A stretch of 27,869 nucleotides of DNA, from NCBI GenBank assembly GCA_003833135.1, contig QZLH01000022.1, positions 110,625 through 138,493 of the forward strand, given 5' to 3'. Positions 9,240 to 19,629 of this stretch are shown here, in pieces. The position numbers and the translations under genes are program-made. Numbering within the stretch: position 1 is the stretch's first letter; every line of letters begins with the position of its first letter. The notes under the pieces are model-generated. The model was not told where the DNA came from. It did not search any database and saw only the letters and a program-made list of their open reading frames with translations. The DNA comes from Oehlia diaphana. Its lineage: Eukaryota; Glomeromycota; Glomeromycetes; Glomerales; Glomeraceae.

Positions 9240-10445
9240 AATTAAGCAAAAAATACCATAAATATAGCTAAAGCAAGAGGTAAGTAAAAGTGCGATTAAT
9301 GTAAAAATTTTGTTATTTTTTTTTGTATGCATATTTTGATTATTTTCTTCAATAAAAAAACTAGTAAAATTGTAAGGAAAAAATGGTCGAAAGAGAGAGC
9401 TATAATCGTAGTAACTGAACGTTCAAAAGAAGATTGGGAATAGAAAAAAAACAATTTATTTTTTTTTTTTTGAACGCCAAGAAGAAGGTTTTTATTTATT
9501 TATGAGAGCAGATGATATCATTATTAAATTTAAACTATTTCAATTTATAAATTATGCAGGATATATAGCATATAATCAGTGCGCCCGCCATTTTTTAATT
9601 TGTAATCTTAAATGCGCGGGAATTTTTAATTTAACATCAAGTGTTTAGAAAATTTTGTCACATCCCTTTATTTTATCACCTTTTTAATTAAAAATCCATT
9701 TACCTTTTTTCGACCATTTCTCGATTATCGATTTCCTGGGCGGCGAATAAATTTAATGTAACACAAGTTCTATATCTTTTCATAAGCACCGATTTTTGAT
9801 GCGAAACTGGCGTAAGTACGAGAAAACAAAAAATTAATTGATTATGGCCTTTAGTTAGGATAAGGGTTAGGATAAGGTTAGGGTAAGTGGATTATGGATT
9901 AGGAGAAATGATCGGCAAGGTGATATAAGCATTTCCGCCATGCTGCGGTAAATTGTATAATACTTGTATTATGGCAGTATCAATGGATAACGCATGTCAC
10001 ACAAAATATCTTCGTCATGAACAAAAATTCGGTATAATAAGTTATTTAATATATATATTTTATATACACTGCGTTTTACTAGTAATCTTCGGTATAACAA
10101 GAATTTTTTTTTATAACAAAATTCGTATTGAACAAACTACCTAATTAAGGGGATCAATCGGATATTGATTTCCGATAGTGCATATTGCATACCTAATAAA
10201 TATAAATCGGTAATGATCGGCATTATACCTGTTACAACCTAACTAACATGATCGAAATGAGATAAGGTTTTGTAATTAACTCACCAAAGTGTACAGCCTT
10301 CAGGGCTGGTTTTGAATATTTGTATTATTGTATAACATTAAAGATCATTTAAAGTATTTCATGTTTTGAATTTACCTGATAAAAAAAAAAAAGTATTTCA
10401 TACATTTAAAAATCCTTCTATTCACTCTTTTTCTATCGAGCGTCT
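9240..10445. other. intergenic stretch with telomere-like run and mariner-type words
   Basis: Degenerate TTAGGG/TTAGGATAAGGG repeats at 9851-9888. A palindrome ATAATACTTGTATTAT at 9957-9972. TTCGGTATAA words at about 10029 and 10088, as also seen at 4268, suggest a decayed mariner/pogo element in 9990-10140. No gene supported. Confidence 0.45.
9851..9888 (+). repeat. degenerate interstitial telomere-like repeat
   Basis: TTAGTTAGGATAAGGGTTAG continues into GATAAGGTTAGGGTAAG: alternating TTAGG and ATAAGG variants. It is similar in kind to the run at 586-602 and too degenerate to be an active telomere. Confidence 0.4.
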
Positions 10446-10490
10446 TTATATATATATACACACAGTATATATATTTTTTTTCTCAAACAA
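10446..10490 (+). promoter_or_regulatory. TATA-rich core promoter and CT leader of the kelch gene
   Basis: An alternating TATATATATA tract (about 10447-10458, and again 10465-10473), then a T/C run and TCTCAAACAA directly before the ATG. This fits a fungal core promoter with a short pyrimidine-rich leader; the A at -3 suits initiation. The exact transcription start cannot be seen. Confidence 0.35.
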
Positions 10491-12222
10491 ATGTTTTTTT
10501 TAAACAATTCATTGATATATATTATTACGTTTGGTGCTTTGCTTCAATTGTTAGTTGAAGTAAAGTCTCAAATAACTACACCGGATTTACGTCTCGCTCA
10601 TACTGCTACATTAATTTATGATAAAATATATATATTAGGTGGAGAAATCCCTCCTCGTAATAGCGGGAAACAACCAAAAGAAACGTTTTTATATCTCGAT
10701 GTCTCTACTCCTTTTAGCACTAATGAAGTAAAATATATTGACATCTCAAACAGCAATGTCGTTCCATCGCATCGATATTCTATAGCTATTAAAGGTGGTG
10801 CAAACAATAGTACGTTATTCTTATATGGCGGTACAGCTTTTGGCAATCAAACAATGGAATTAGTTTATGCGTTTGATGCCCAACATAACGCATGGTATGT
10901 TCCAAAACCAATTGGTGACCCTCCTGTTGGAAAGGATTTTATGTTTCCTGTAATTGATGATAATGGGTTATTATATATGTTTGGTGGAAATAGTCCCGTA
11001 GGTTATGTGAATGATATGTTTACCTTGGATACAATATATTTTAACTGGAAAGAATCCAGCGCAATTAACCCACCTAGGAGAAGAGATGGTTATAGTGCCG
11101 TATTCTTGCCAAACAAAACTATTGTCTATTTAGGTATGTAATATGAATATATGATTTTAAAAAAGAAATAATTTTTTCATAATTCATGATATTATTATTA
11201 TAACTAGGTGGGTTTGGTCCGAGTGGTCCGAGTGGGTCTGGTCCGATTAACTGGTTACCATTAGATGAGGTAATTATTATAGAATCAAATAAATAAATTA
11301 AGCAATAACTCATGATTTTGATATTATTTTAAGGTATACTTATATGATACGATCAACAGTTCATGGGAGGCAAAGGTAGTGATTGGTTTTTTATTATTAA
11401 TTTAGTTTAATAGCGTGTAACCTTCTTGTTTTATGTTAGAAAGTTGATGGAACGATACCCGCACCAAGAGCTGCATTTTCAGCGGTTCTTGGTAAATATT
11501 TCAAATAATAGAATAATAGTATATTATATATTTAATATATATTTAATTTATTCTACAATCAATAGGACCAGATGCACAAAGGGTGATTATTTTTGGAGGG
11601 GACACTAATTCTACGTCAAAGAACGTTCTGTACTCTGAAAATGCACTTTATGTTTTAAATTTAAATACAATTAAATGGCATTCTCCGCCAACCTCTGGAA
11701 AAACTCCATCAAGCCGTGCTTTTCATAGATCATTAACAATTGGAAAATATATGGTTGTGACTTTTGGTAAATATAATAATTATTTAATATTTTAATATTT
11801 TATAAATTATTTAAATTTACTAAAATATATTTGATATTAAAGGGTATGGATACACACGAGGATCTGAGGATGATATATTATTACTTGATATCAGTAATAA
11901 CGATGAATATGTTTGGACAACAAAATTTGAACCTCAATCATTAACTTCTGCTCCTCAACTACCTACTCCTCAATCATTATCACATTCTAATATTAATACA
12001 ACAGGCATAGCTATAGGAACTTTAATAGGTATAATTAGTGGTATTGTATTGACAATCGGAAGTTTCTTTTTATACAAACAGTATAAAAATCGAAGTGAAG
12101 TAATACAAATCCCTGGAGATGAAATAACTAATAAATACCCCGAAGAAACTCTGAAAGAAAGATCTGCAGTGGTTGAAAAAAAATCTTGGAATAGTTTTTT
12201 CCAGTCAAAATCTAGCTGGTAA
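10491..12222 (+). CDS. kelch-repeat (galactose-oxidase-like propeller) type I membrane protein, six exons, 459 aa
   Basis: Exons: 10491-11133, 11208-11269, 11334-11375, 11440-11491, 11566-11766, 11843-12222. All introns are GT..AG, 64-76 bases, and keep frame (phases 1, 0, 0, 1, 1), giving 1380 coding bases. The product has an N-terminal hydrophobic signal sequence (about residues 1-26, ending VKSQ). Kelch blades follow with Gly-Gly doublets at 50-51 (YILGGE), 113-114 (FLYGGT), 165-166 (YMFGGN), 215-216 (VYLGGFG) and 277-278 (IIFGGD), plus a degenerate VVTFGYGY at 330-337. Conserved Trp/Tyr residues end the blades (AWYVP, NWKE, SSWEAK, KWHSPP). A Ser/Pro/Gln-rich stalk leads to one membrane helix (about 388-411, GIAIGTLIGIISGIVL...), then a basic-start cytoplasmic tail of about 48 residues. 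It is likely a cell-surface beta-propeller for protein or glycan binding. Galactose-oxidase copper ligands are not evident, so I infer no enzyme activity. The ligand is unknown. Confidence 0.88.
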
Positions 12223-12318
12223 ACCTTTGCGTGATTTTTTTACATACGTGTAATTTCACAAATCCACACTCTTTTTAAACTCATATATACCACATTCTTA
12301 AAGTAGTTAGTGTATTAA

Positions 12319-12324
12319 AATAAA
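12319..12324 (+). terminator. possible polyadenylation signal of the kelch gene
   Basis: AATAAA about 97 bases after the stop codon. In such AT-rich sequence the hexamer is common, so this is only positional support. Confidence 0.25.
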
Positions 12325-12360
12325 ATATAAAGGGAATTTTTAACGATTAAAATTCCATTA

Positions 12361-12936
12361 ATGTCGTATGATTTTGTTTTGTTGGAATCTCGTACAACTC
12401 CTTTAGCTGCGGAAAAATGTTACCGCAAATCTTGTACTTCATGTGCGCAGTTGCCAAGAAATAAGGCGATGTATTACAGTTTGATTACGTGATCTCGATC
12501 CTGAATTAAAAATGCTAAGCCCTGAAACTCGATTATCAATATCATCAGGATTTTCGGTCGACATTGACTAGTGTTCCAAAAGGGTCGGGTCAAACCCGGG
12601 TTATTGACCCGACTCGTATTTAGGGGTCGGGTTGGGGTCGCATGATTTAATGACCCGTAACCCGCATGAACTCGACCCAACCCGTCGAGTCGAGTTATAC
12701 CTTTACTTTGACTCGGCGATCCGAATCTTTTTATTATATTTTTAACTAAAATTACAATTTTTTTTATTTGACGGGTCAAACCTGGGTTATCCGAGTCAGA
12801 CTATAATCGGGTCAAGTCGAATCCAAGTCGTTACTTTTACACTCGGGTCGAGTTCGAATACACCTCAAAATCCGACCCGACTCGACCCTTTCGGAACACT
12901 AACATTGACAACATACTAAGTGATATTGTGATATGA
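12361..12936 (+). pseudogene. decayed reading frame interrupted by a hAT-like MITE
   Basis: An open frame starts at the ATG at 12361 (MSYDFVLLESRTTPLAAEK, then CYRKSCTSC) and runs to a stop at 12490-12492. A second frame, shifted by +1, continues the protein-like sequence DLDPELKMLSPETRLSISSG up to FSVDID, where the MITE (12569-12901) begins. If the element and one 8-base target copy are removed, that frame runs on as NILSDIVI then stop at 12934-12936. The codon make-up is less AT-driven than the flanks. I do not recognise the product. It may be the 3' part of a dead gene with one frameshift, or chance. Confidence 0.35.
12569..12901. mobile_element. hAT-like MITE, 333 bp, 8-bp target duplication
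   Basis: The ends are inverted: TAGTGTTCCAAAAGGGTCGG at the left, and TAGTGTTCCGAAAGGGTCGA as the reverse complement of the right (two mismatches in the first 20). The flanks carry an exact 8-base direct repeat, acattgac, at 12561-12568 and 12902-12909. An 8-bp duplication with TAGTGTTCC ends fits the hAT superfamily. The interior is rich in GGGTCG/CGACCC words in both orientations and codes nothing. The minus-strand open frame across it is a shadow. Confidence 0.85.
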
Positions 12937-13015
12937 TAGCTAAAAAAAATATACTCCAAAAATATAGTGAAAGGATATATATATATATATATATTCCCTC
13001 TTTCTTAAAACTTAC

Positions 13016-13450
13016 CATTTTAAAGTAATTGTTGTGATTGTTGGGTAACTTCTTGAAATAGTTGTTTGGAATGCGGAGAGCTTTTACTGAGTTTCCTTTT
13101 GTTCGTGTTCTTCATGTAATTTATCTTGACAAATATCAGGTTGTTTGCATACATCGTTATGAGAGAAATGATAGTATCAGGACCCAGAAATATATATAAA
13201 AGGGTCAGGGTTGAGTTTGCGTATTTTAAACTAAAAAAAAATTGTGAAAATCTTTCCTTTTTTAGATAATTTTTGATAATACCAGTCAGAATTTTATTTC
13301 CTATTATAGTAACAGACTGACATTATCATAATTCCGGCCCTGAAAAAAATGCATAGTAAAAATTTTTTCATCACCTGACCCCTAAATATATATTTCTGGG
13401 TCCTATAGTATCGAGATAGTTAACAGATTGTAAGTGATCGGTTGCTCCTT
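13016..13450 (-). pseudogene. copy D: exon-1 pseudogene of the small-protein family, split by a MITE
   Basis: Outside the inserted element (13179-13404) the sequence aligns with exon 1 of copies A and B. The 3' part reads DVCKQPDICQDKLHEEHEQK like A's EVCEQLSICKEELREERE, then shifts frame and regains KLSKSSPHSKQLFQEVTQQSQQ. The exon end and GTAAG donor (13015 downward) are kept. The start codon is changed from ATG to AAG (13448-13450), stops interrupt the 5' part, and no exon 2 (Arg-rich block, QIFNGS) is found downstream. It is therefore a dead, truncated copy, closest to B (shared TTCTTAAAACTTACCATTTT splice region). Confidence 0.75.
13179..13404. mobile_element. 226-bp MITE with 31-bp inverted ends and 8-bp target duplication
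   Basis: The left end AGGACCCAGAAATATATAT then GGGTCAGG matches the reverse complement of the right end with 3 mismatches in about 31 bases. The exact direct repeat atagtatc flanks it (13171-13178 and 13405-13412). The 8-bp duplication suits hAT, P or Merlin-type elements; the ends do not decide between them. It is non-coding and non-autonomous, and it sits inside pseudogene D. Confidence 0.85.
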
Positions 13451-13562
13451 TTTTTTCTTAAAAAAAAAAAAAAGGAATTATATTTTGTACAAAAAATTTA
13501 ATAAAAATCTCGTTAAATAAAAAATTTGTTTTTTTTTGTGAATCGAATTATTTTAAAATTTA

Positions 13563-13588
13563 AGTTAAAACTTCTATCGTACTTTCAA
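13563..13588 (-). promoter_or_regulatory. conserved upstream element of pseudogene D
   Basis: AAGTTAAAACTTCTATCGTACTTTCAA-type sequence, matching AACTTCTACCGTACTTTCAA upstream of copy A. A second half-copy, GAAGTATTAAACTT, lies at 13883-13896, possibly separated by a later insertion (about 13640-13870). Confidence 0.35.
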
Positions 13589-13790
13589 ATAATGAAAAAG
13601 AAATTTTTTTTAAAAAAAAAATCGTTAAATCAGAAAAAAAAATGAATATTTTTTTTTTGCGGTTAAAAAATTATTATTTATTTTTTTCGATAAAAATTCT
13701 CATATTTACTCTATCTTGTTATTATCGGCCCAATATTGCCCAATATTATAATGCCTTAAGTGGGTTTGCCAGCATTACTAGGCCAGACCA

Positions 13791-13809
13791 CGTCAGCTGT
13801 CAGCTGACG
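13791..13809. repeat. perfect palindrome CGTCAGCTG-T-CAGCTGACG
   Basis: A 9-base inverted repeat around one central base, in a GC-richer island (13730-13830) that also has a CCCAATATTG direct repeat (about 13728-13747). It may be the end of an unidentified element. Confidence 0.5.
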
Positions 13810-13899
13810 CAAATCGGCATCTGACGCACAACATATATATTCACATAAAAAGGAACTAATTGGAAAAAAAATTTTGAAGATGAGAAGTATTAAACTTTT

Positions 13900-16661
13900 G
13901 TGAATTAAACGCTTTTCATATATTTCATCCGTCCGTTATTGAATAATAAGTTTCACAACATGATGCATATAATGAATCTTGACACATTGCATTATGTCAC
14001 AACTCAGAAACCACCGGGGAAATAGGGGAATTTTCAAATAAACGACATATTTAAAGAGAAAAAAGTTTTTTTTAAAGACATTTTTAAATATGCGAAAAAA
14101 AAAAAATAGTAAATAAACTTGTTCTATTCTTGATTATTAATAACCACGTGCAGAAATTAAATCTGAATGTGATAAAATGGCAAAATATCACCTTATCAAC
14201 AAGACCTAAAATAAGATATAAAGTTATATTATTAAGACCTATTGAAAATTAATTTGATTTATATTAATTTAGTTGCCAATCCGCCATTCAACGTTACAAA
14301 ATTGATTAGTAGAAGTTCTTATATGAATGACGTCGATCGGCACATTTCAACTCCGATTTTGTCCTACATAAGTCATGCTTAATGCAACCATAATTTACCA
14401 ATCAATAATGTCAAACGTGAATATGTCACAAAAAAAAAATTGTTATAAAATTTAGAGAGTTTACTTTGGAGAAAGTCACCATTCCAATTCATATTTTAGG
14501 TAACTTTCACAAATTATTCGCGAATTTTGCAAATTTTACAAGGTTTTTTTGTACTATTATATAATATACGGTATATTCTTGCTTAGATTAATAAAATAAT
14601 ATTTTTAAATAAATAAAATTTTTTTCTTTTTTTTAGTATTAACAGTTTTATAAAACTATACCTAAGTAATGTAACACCTTATTTTAATGTATTTTTAGGG
14701 CATTTATGTTACAACAAAACGTTTTCAAACTTGTGCAAACACCATTCAGAAGCAATAGTATTTAATATAAAAATGTCCGAGAGATTAATTATAGATTGCC
14801 GATCATTTTGTATCGCAGAGTGCAATTAATAATTATATATATACTAGGAAACGGGAAATCGTTGTAAGTCTGGAACAAAAAAAAATTTTATACCGCCTCG
14901 TAAGTGATATTATCGGGTTCACATTTCATAAACATACAGTATATAGTCCTTCGCTTTCGCTTCCGGGCAATAAAAAATTATGATATACAGTATAGTAATA
15001 TAGATATAATTTAATTGATTAATTGATTATTATTATTATGTATGACAAACTGCGTCTCAATGAATATTATAATAAAAAAATGCACTTATTCAATTACTAT
15101 ATAAAGTATAAACTATTTTTTTTAAAAAAAAAAATTGGTTTTGATACTTTGTGATGATTTAAAAATTTTTTTTTTAGATATCCCCCATTTTGTATTATTT
15201 AATTGGTAATATTATTATTACACAGAATGAACAAAGACAAGGAATTCGCGCATGAATGAAATTCTGCCTATTATCTTTAACAATTGACAAAGTAATATGA
15301 TAACGCTTTAATAGAATTTTTATGAAAATTTGTTTTTAGGAACGAATTTTTCTTTATTAACTATAATAGTAAGTGATTACTTAAATTTTAAAAGAAAGGG
15401 AAAAAAAAAACTTTTGATTTTTATAAAATCAAGTATATAATAAGAACAATAGATAACGTAAACTAAAAATAGTACACCCTTAAAAGACGAATAGGGCATA
15501 TAATGTATGTGTACAGCTGATGACGATGTGCCTTGTGTCAATCGTATAAATACTTGTATATATAAATACTTATGCAGTATCCGCATAAAAATGAAAGTGT
15601 AGTATAAAATAATACTGTAATAATGTTTCTGTATATATATATATATATTATACGTACTATTGTTATTTATTATAATTATGATAACAAAACTGCGGCAAAT
15701 GAAGATAAATGGGGGATTTTCCTTGTTTTCTATTTATGCTCAATTAACGTAAGCAGATTAGAGGCTATGCTAATTACGGTGTATTCATTCACACGATTAC
15801 TAAACAAATTAACCAAATTCCCACCGATTCCAGTACCTTTTCCAACAAAAGAATTCTTAAATCTAATTGGATTAAAAAATAAACCTAAAATTTTTTTAAT
15901 AATAACCTTTGACAACAAAAATGATAATGAAAATATCCCCAAATTTCACTTTTTACTTGCCCAGCAGAAGTTTTAGAAAAATAGAATAAAATAAAATAAA
16001 TTAAAATAGATAAAATAAAATAAAGGTAAGAAAAAGAAGAAAGGTTGTTTGTAATTTTGTTTATTAAAGTTTTCCGTATTTTGATCGAACATTATCAAAT
16101 ATTTTTTGTACCAAAATGTAGTACTAGTGTTAACATAAAATATTTTGTAATATATATAATGGACATTATTTGTGTAGCGGTCTGTGCCAACTTTCGAATG
16201 CAGAATTGACGGAGAAATTCCTGAATGACTGAACACTAATATTGTTCTATTCAACCAATAACTACACATAAAAAATATATTTTAAGTTTCTCTTTGATAG
16301 ACATATTTAGTATATTGGACGTGCATAATTATTATGATAAACAATCAAGTAAGGTAGGCTAATTTAAATATGCTGTTACCATTTTATAAACTAGTGACCG
16401 TGCCTTATGCATTTTTTTTTGTAGATTTTAAAATGATTAAAATAAAAAAGTGCATATTTTTTTTTATTTATTTATTTTACATAAACTGGGGGGAAACCCT
16501 GTAAGTTATTACCATTACAAATGGTAAGCTAAACTATACATAACGTTATAAAACCAATCCCCTAGCGGAGTCGTCTGCCTGTTACTAAAATTTAGAGACG
16601 TGACCTAAATTCTATAGTATATCGTATTAAAACAGAAATGGGTAAAAGTGCATATAAAGTG
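13900..16661. other. long AT-rich intergenic stretch, no supported gene
   Basis: CACGTG at 14145-14150. TACAGTATA words at 14935 and 14985 bracket a GC-richer patch (TCCTTCGCTTTCGCTTCCGG, 14948-14967). At 15623-15976 open frames overlap on both strands with somewhat protein-like content, but there is no start context, motif or paralogue to choose between them. 16159-16229 reads CSGLCQLSNAELTEKFLND then stop on the plus strand, a possible coding relic. I call no gene. Confidence 0.4.
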
Positions 16662-17386
16662 ACTCCCAAGTATTCCGCTCTCACGTGACTTTGTGTGGCG
16701 CGGTGGCGTAATCACGATTTCTCTCCGTTAAAATAAGAATCCTTTTAAACAATAAAATAAATTAAATATTTTTGAAAAGATTGAGTGTAAAATATTTATA
16801 AAGCTATAGTTAATTTTATTTACAATAAACGCGCTTTTTTATAGTATTAATTTTGAATGTTTTAGCTAAATGAAACAAGGTTTGAGCGCTTGAAGAAAGT
16901 TATTTAACAAGCATATACTGTATATATTATTTTTGTGAAAATATTGCCGTTTTTAAAAGAAATTATTGAGTTGCATTTGTTTGTTGTAGTGTAATGTCAG
17001 GACTTTAGCTAAATGTAATAGGTTTAGGTAGCTTAGACAAAGTTGTTTAGCAGATATGAAACCACTCAAATATTAATTTTTATCAAAATATCTTGAGAAC
17101 TCAAGGCACAGTAAGGCGTAGTTTCTAGATATACAAAGGCAAAAAGTATGAATATTTTTGTATGTGCCGTGCGCGGTTGATTTTTTCACTTTATAGCGTA
17201 ATTTTGGTACTTTTGTTAAATGAAATAAGCCTTTGGAGATTAAGTAAAGTTGTTAGCAAGGTGTGGAATTACTTAGTCATTAAATTAATTGTAATATTTA
17301 TTCGTGTAATTTTTTAAAATAGTATAAATATCAAATATTAAAATTCCGATACCACAAAATCACGTGGGTGAAATTTTTTGGGGGGT
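16662..17386. mobile_element. putative 725-bp element with CACGTGA-containing inverted ends
   Basis: The left ACTCCCAAGTATT..CTCACGTGACTTTGTG and the right end (reverse complement ACCCCCCAAAAAATTTC.. CACGTGATTTTGTGG) share the CACGTGA(C/T)TTTGTG core and weaker outer identity. No target duplication is clear. Inside are three diverged direct repeats. The boundaries are tentative. Confidence 0.35.
16836..17330 (+). repeat. three diverged ~100-140 bp direct repeats
   Basis: Units centred on 16860-16915, 17002-17060 and 17207-17266 share TAGYGTAAT...TTTTAGCTAAATG, a GGTTT..GAG.TTAAG.AAAGTTGTT core, and a following TTATTTTTGTGAAAATAT-type segment. Spacing is about 142 and 205 bases. Stops in all frames argue against coding. 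They look like ancient tandem duplication inside the putative element. Confidence 0.6.
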
Positions 17387-17398
17387 AAATTTGTCAAT

Positions 17399-17625
17399 GG
17401 TTTAAAAAATTTTTTTTTTTTTTATACGATACACATTAAAAAGTTTTTTTATATGTTATATCATATGTATAATAATGATAAAAAAATTTATTATGGTTTA
17501 AAAAAAATTTTTTTTTTATACGATACACATTAAAAAGTTTTTTATATAAGTTATATCATATGTATAATAATGATAAACAAATTTTTTTTTTTATATGATA
17601 CACATTAAAAAGGTTTTCTATATAG
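17399..17625 (+). repeat. 96-bp tandem repeat, about 2.4 copies
   Basis: The unit GGTTTAAAAAA(T)n ATACGATACACATTAAAAAG ... TATATCATATGTATAATAATGAT starts at 17399 and again at 17495, with a partial third at about 17581. A further degraded unit (CATATAATAATGATAAA..GATACATTAAAAA) is at about 17884-17945. Confidence 0.8.
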
Positions 17626-18069
17626 TATTAACCCAGTAAATTTTATATAATAATAAATAATTTTGCCCAAATTTTCAAAAAAAAAAAAAAATGTAAATTA
17701 TGATTACAATAAAAAATGAGAGACATCATTGTCAAAAATGTAAAGAAAACTTGGTCATTATGTTCCATAATATTCAAATAAATAAAATCTATATAAAGTG
17801 AAATGAATAATAACACAAATAAAAAAATATTGATGTAAAATATAAATTTAAGGGGGGTGATTTAACCCGGGTTATGCAAAACTCATATAATAATGATAAA
17901 TTTTTTTTTTTTTTTTTTTTTTGTATTGATACATTAAAAATTTTTATATAAATTATATAATATCAATATTCATAAAAAAACAATTAATAATTAATAATAA
18001 AAGTAATAATTGATAAAAATATATACAGTATATTTCGCTTTATATTTATTACCTAATTTATACTAAACC

Positions 18070-18560
18070 ATTAACAAGTAGATCACTACTGGTTTTTTTG
18101 GCGTGATAAAAATTTTGGGAAGTTAATATTCTTTGTTTATTTTAATTTAAGTTATTTTTATTATCTTATCACCTTTTTTTATACATAAAATTGGTGTGAC
18201 CTTTTTCCTTTTTAAATAATTTTAAATGAGACGTTTTTAACTGCGGTGAACTATGAAAGTATAATAACAATAACATATTATTCCCCGTTTTTTTTTTTAT
18301 TTTTCTAATAACTTCTTTCACGGAATTCTTCACGTAAAAATATCCATAAACTTATAAACTTTATTAAAATAGCACAAAGAATTTTTATTTGTAATATTCG
18401 ATAAAGAATATTTTCTTTTTTTTTTTTTAAAAAAAAAAAAAAAGTCTAACTTAATCTTGCTTGATTTTATTTTTTCTTTTAAAGTAAATCAAAGGTTTAA
18501 AAGCTTTCATTCTAAAAAATAAATAAATAAAGTTTTTGCGCGGTTTTTTATAATAAAGTA
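18070..18560 (+). repeat. dispersed repeat, copy 1 (partner at 25630-26147)
   Basis: It shares ATTAACAAGTAGATCAC at the start, TTTCTAATAACTTCTTTCAC..AATTCTTCACGTAAAA in the middle, and CTTTTAAAGTAAATCAAAGG...GCGCGGTTTTTTA at the end with 25630-26147, same orientation, in the same order, with indels. It may be a segmental duplication or an old transposon family. Confidence 0.6.
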
Positions 18561-19629
18561 TTGTAGAAAGTTCTATAACGAAAACGTTTGTTTGGGAAGA
18601 TTAACGTCAAATGTAGGAAATAATAAAAGTAATATTAATAATTTAGTTTTATGATTAAAAAAAAAAATTTTTTTTCATCAAATAAAAATATCTTGAATTA
18701 TTGCATACTTCTTAATTTACTTGGCTTTATTAAAAGATCCTTTTATATTATTGTGATACTTAAGTATGTTATTGCATATTGTGTGCTCAGTTTTAAAGTT
18801 AATACTAAAACCACGCTCAATGAATGCAAAATAATAAATTATTTTATTATTCATTTTATGAAAAGGATTCACTTATAAAAGATGAAAGAATATTTTAGCC
18901 GATATCATATTAAAAATAAAATAAAATAAAAAACCGCTAAAATTAATAATAGTAAAGTTTTATTAACATATGAAAATGAATAATTATGGAATGGATGTAA
19001 CAAATAAATTAAGTAACCCGTTTCGTTAATCTCCTTTCAAGTATTTTTATAGTAATTCATTCAATATATTATAAAAAGAAAAATATACCAAATATACTTA
19101 CTTTAACAATATATATTAATATACAATATAATAATATATAAAGAATATAATATTAATAATGAATTAAATAAACATCCGCCATTAAAACTTTAAAAAATTT
19201 TTTTTTTTTTTTTTTTTCCTCCTTCCACAATTCCACAATTCCACAAAGAATCTTTTTTAAATAAAATAAATAAATATGTGAAAAATTTATTTTGTATCAC
19301 ATAATAACTTGTTTTGTTGTTTTGTGGAAAATCATTAAACCCTGCTTAAAAAATGCTAACCCTGTTAAAGTAATTAATCCTTTTTAACCCTTTTTAACCC
19401 TTTATGTAAACAATTTTTTATACAGTATACTCGGTTAAAAAGTAATTGAAAAAAAAAATTTTTTTTTTTTTTTATTTAAAAAAAAAAAAAAAAAAAAAAA
19501 ATTAAAAAATTAAATTAAAAAAAAAAAAACTTTTTACAGTTCTACTAATTCCAATATAAAAAATTTTTATTTATTAAAGTACTATTGAATGAATAAAAAT
19601 TAAAATTATGCAATTAAAAAAAAAAAAAT

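Noticed and set aside
10616..10846. 76-codon frame antisense to the kelch gene
   Set aside because: A shadow of the first kelch exon, which has full splice, motif and domain support on the plus strand.
12474..12779. 101-codon minus-strand frame rich in Arg/Gly/Pro
   Set aside because: It spans the hAT-like MITE; the unusual residues simply come from GGGTCG/CGACCC words of the element.
15623..15976. 117-codon plus-strand frame, with a 70-codon frame on the opposite strand
   Set aside because: The start is a TA-repeat-coded YIYIYII run, both strands are open over the same bases, and neither shows a known motif. I cannot tell which, if either, is real.
15973..16269. 98-codon minus-strand frame
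   Set aside because: The C-terminus is encoded by an AAAAT repeat (poly-Phe/Tyr) and the N-terminal half shows no family features. A plus-strand relic is equally plausible.
16561..16720. Possible tRNA in a GC-richer patch (CCTAGCGGAGTCGTCTGCC)
   Set aside because: No cloverleaf can be drawn: no GTTCRANNC T-loop at the right spacing and no acceptor-stem pairing. No other tRNA candidate was found.
17399..17625. CRISPR-like regularly spaced repeat
   Set aside because: It is a contiguous tandem repeat with no spacers, in eukaryotic-type DNA.
18651..18878. 75-codon plus-strand frame
   Set aside because: Starts in an A-run (MIKKKNFF), has no motif or paralogue, and AT-driven residues dominate.
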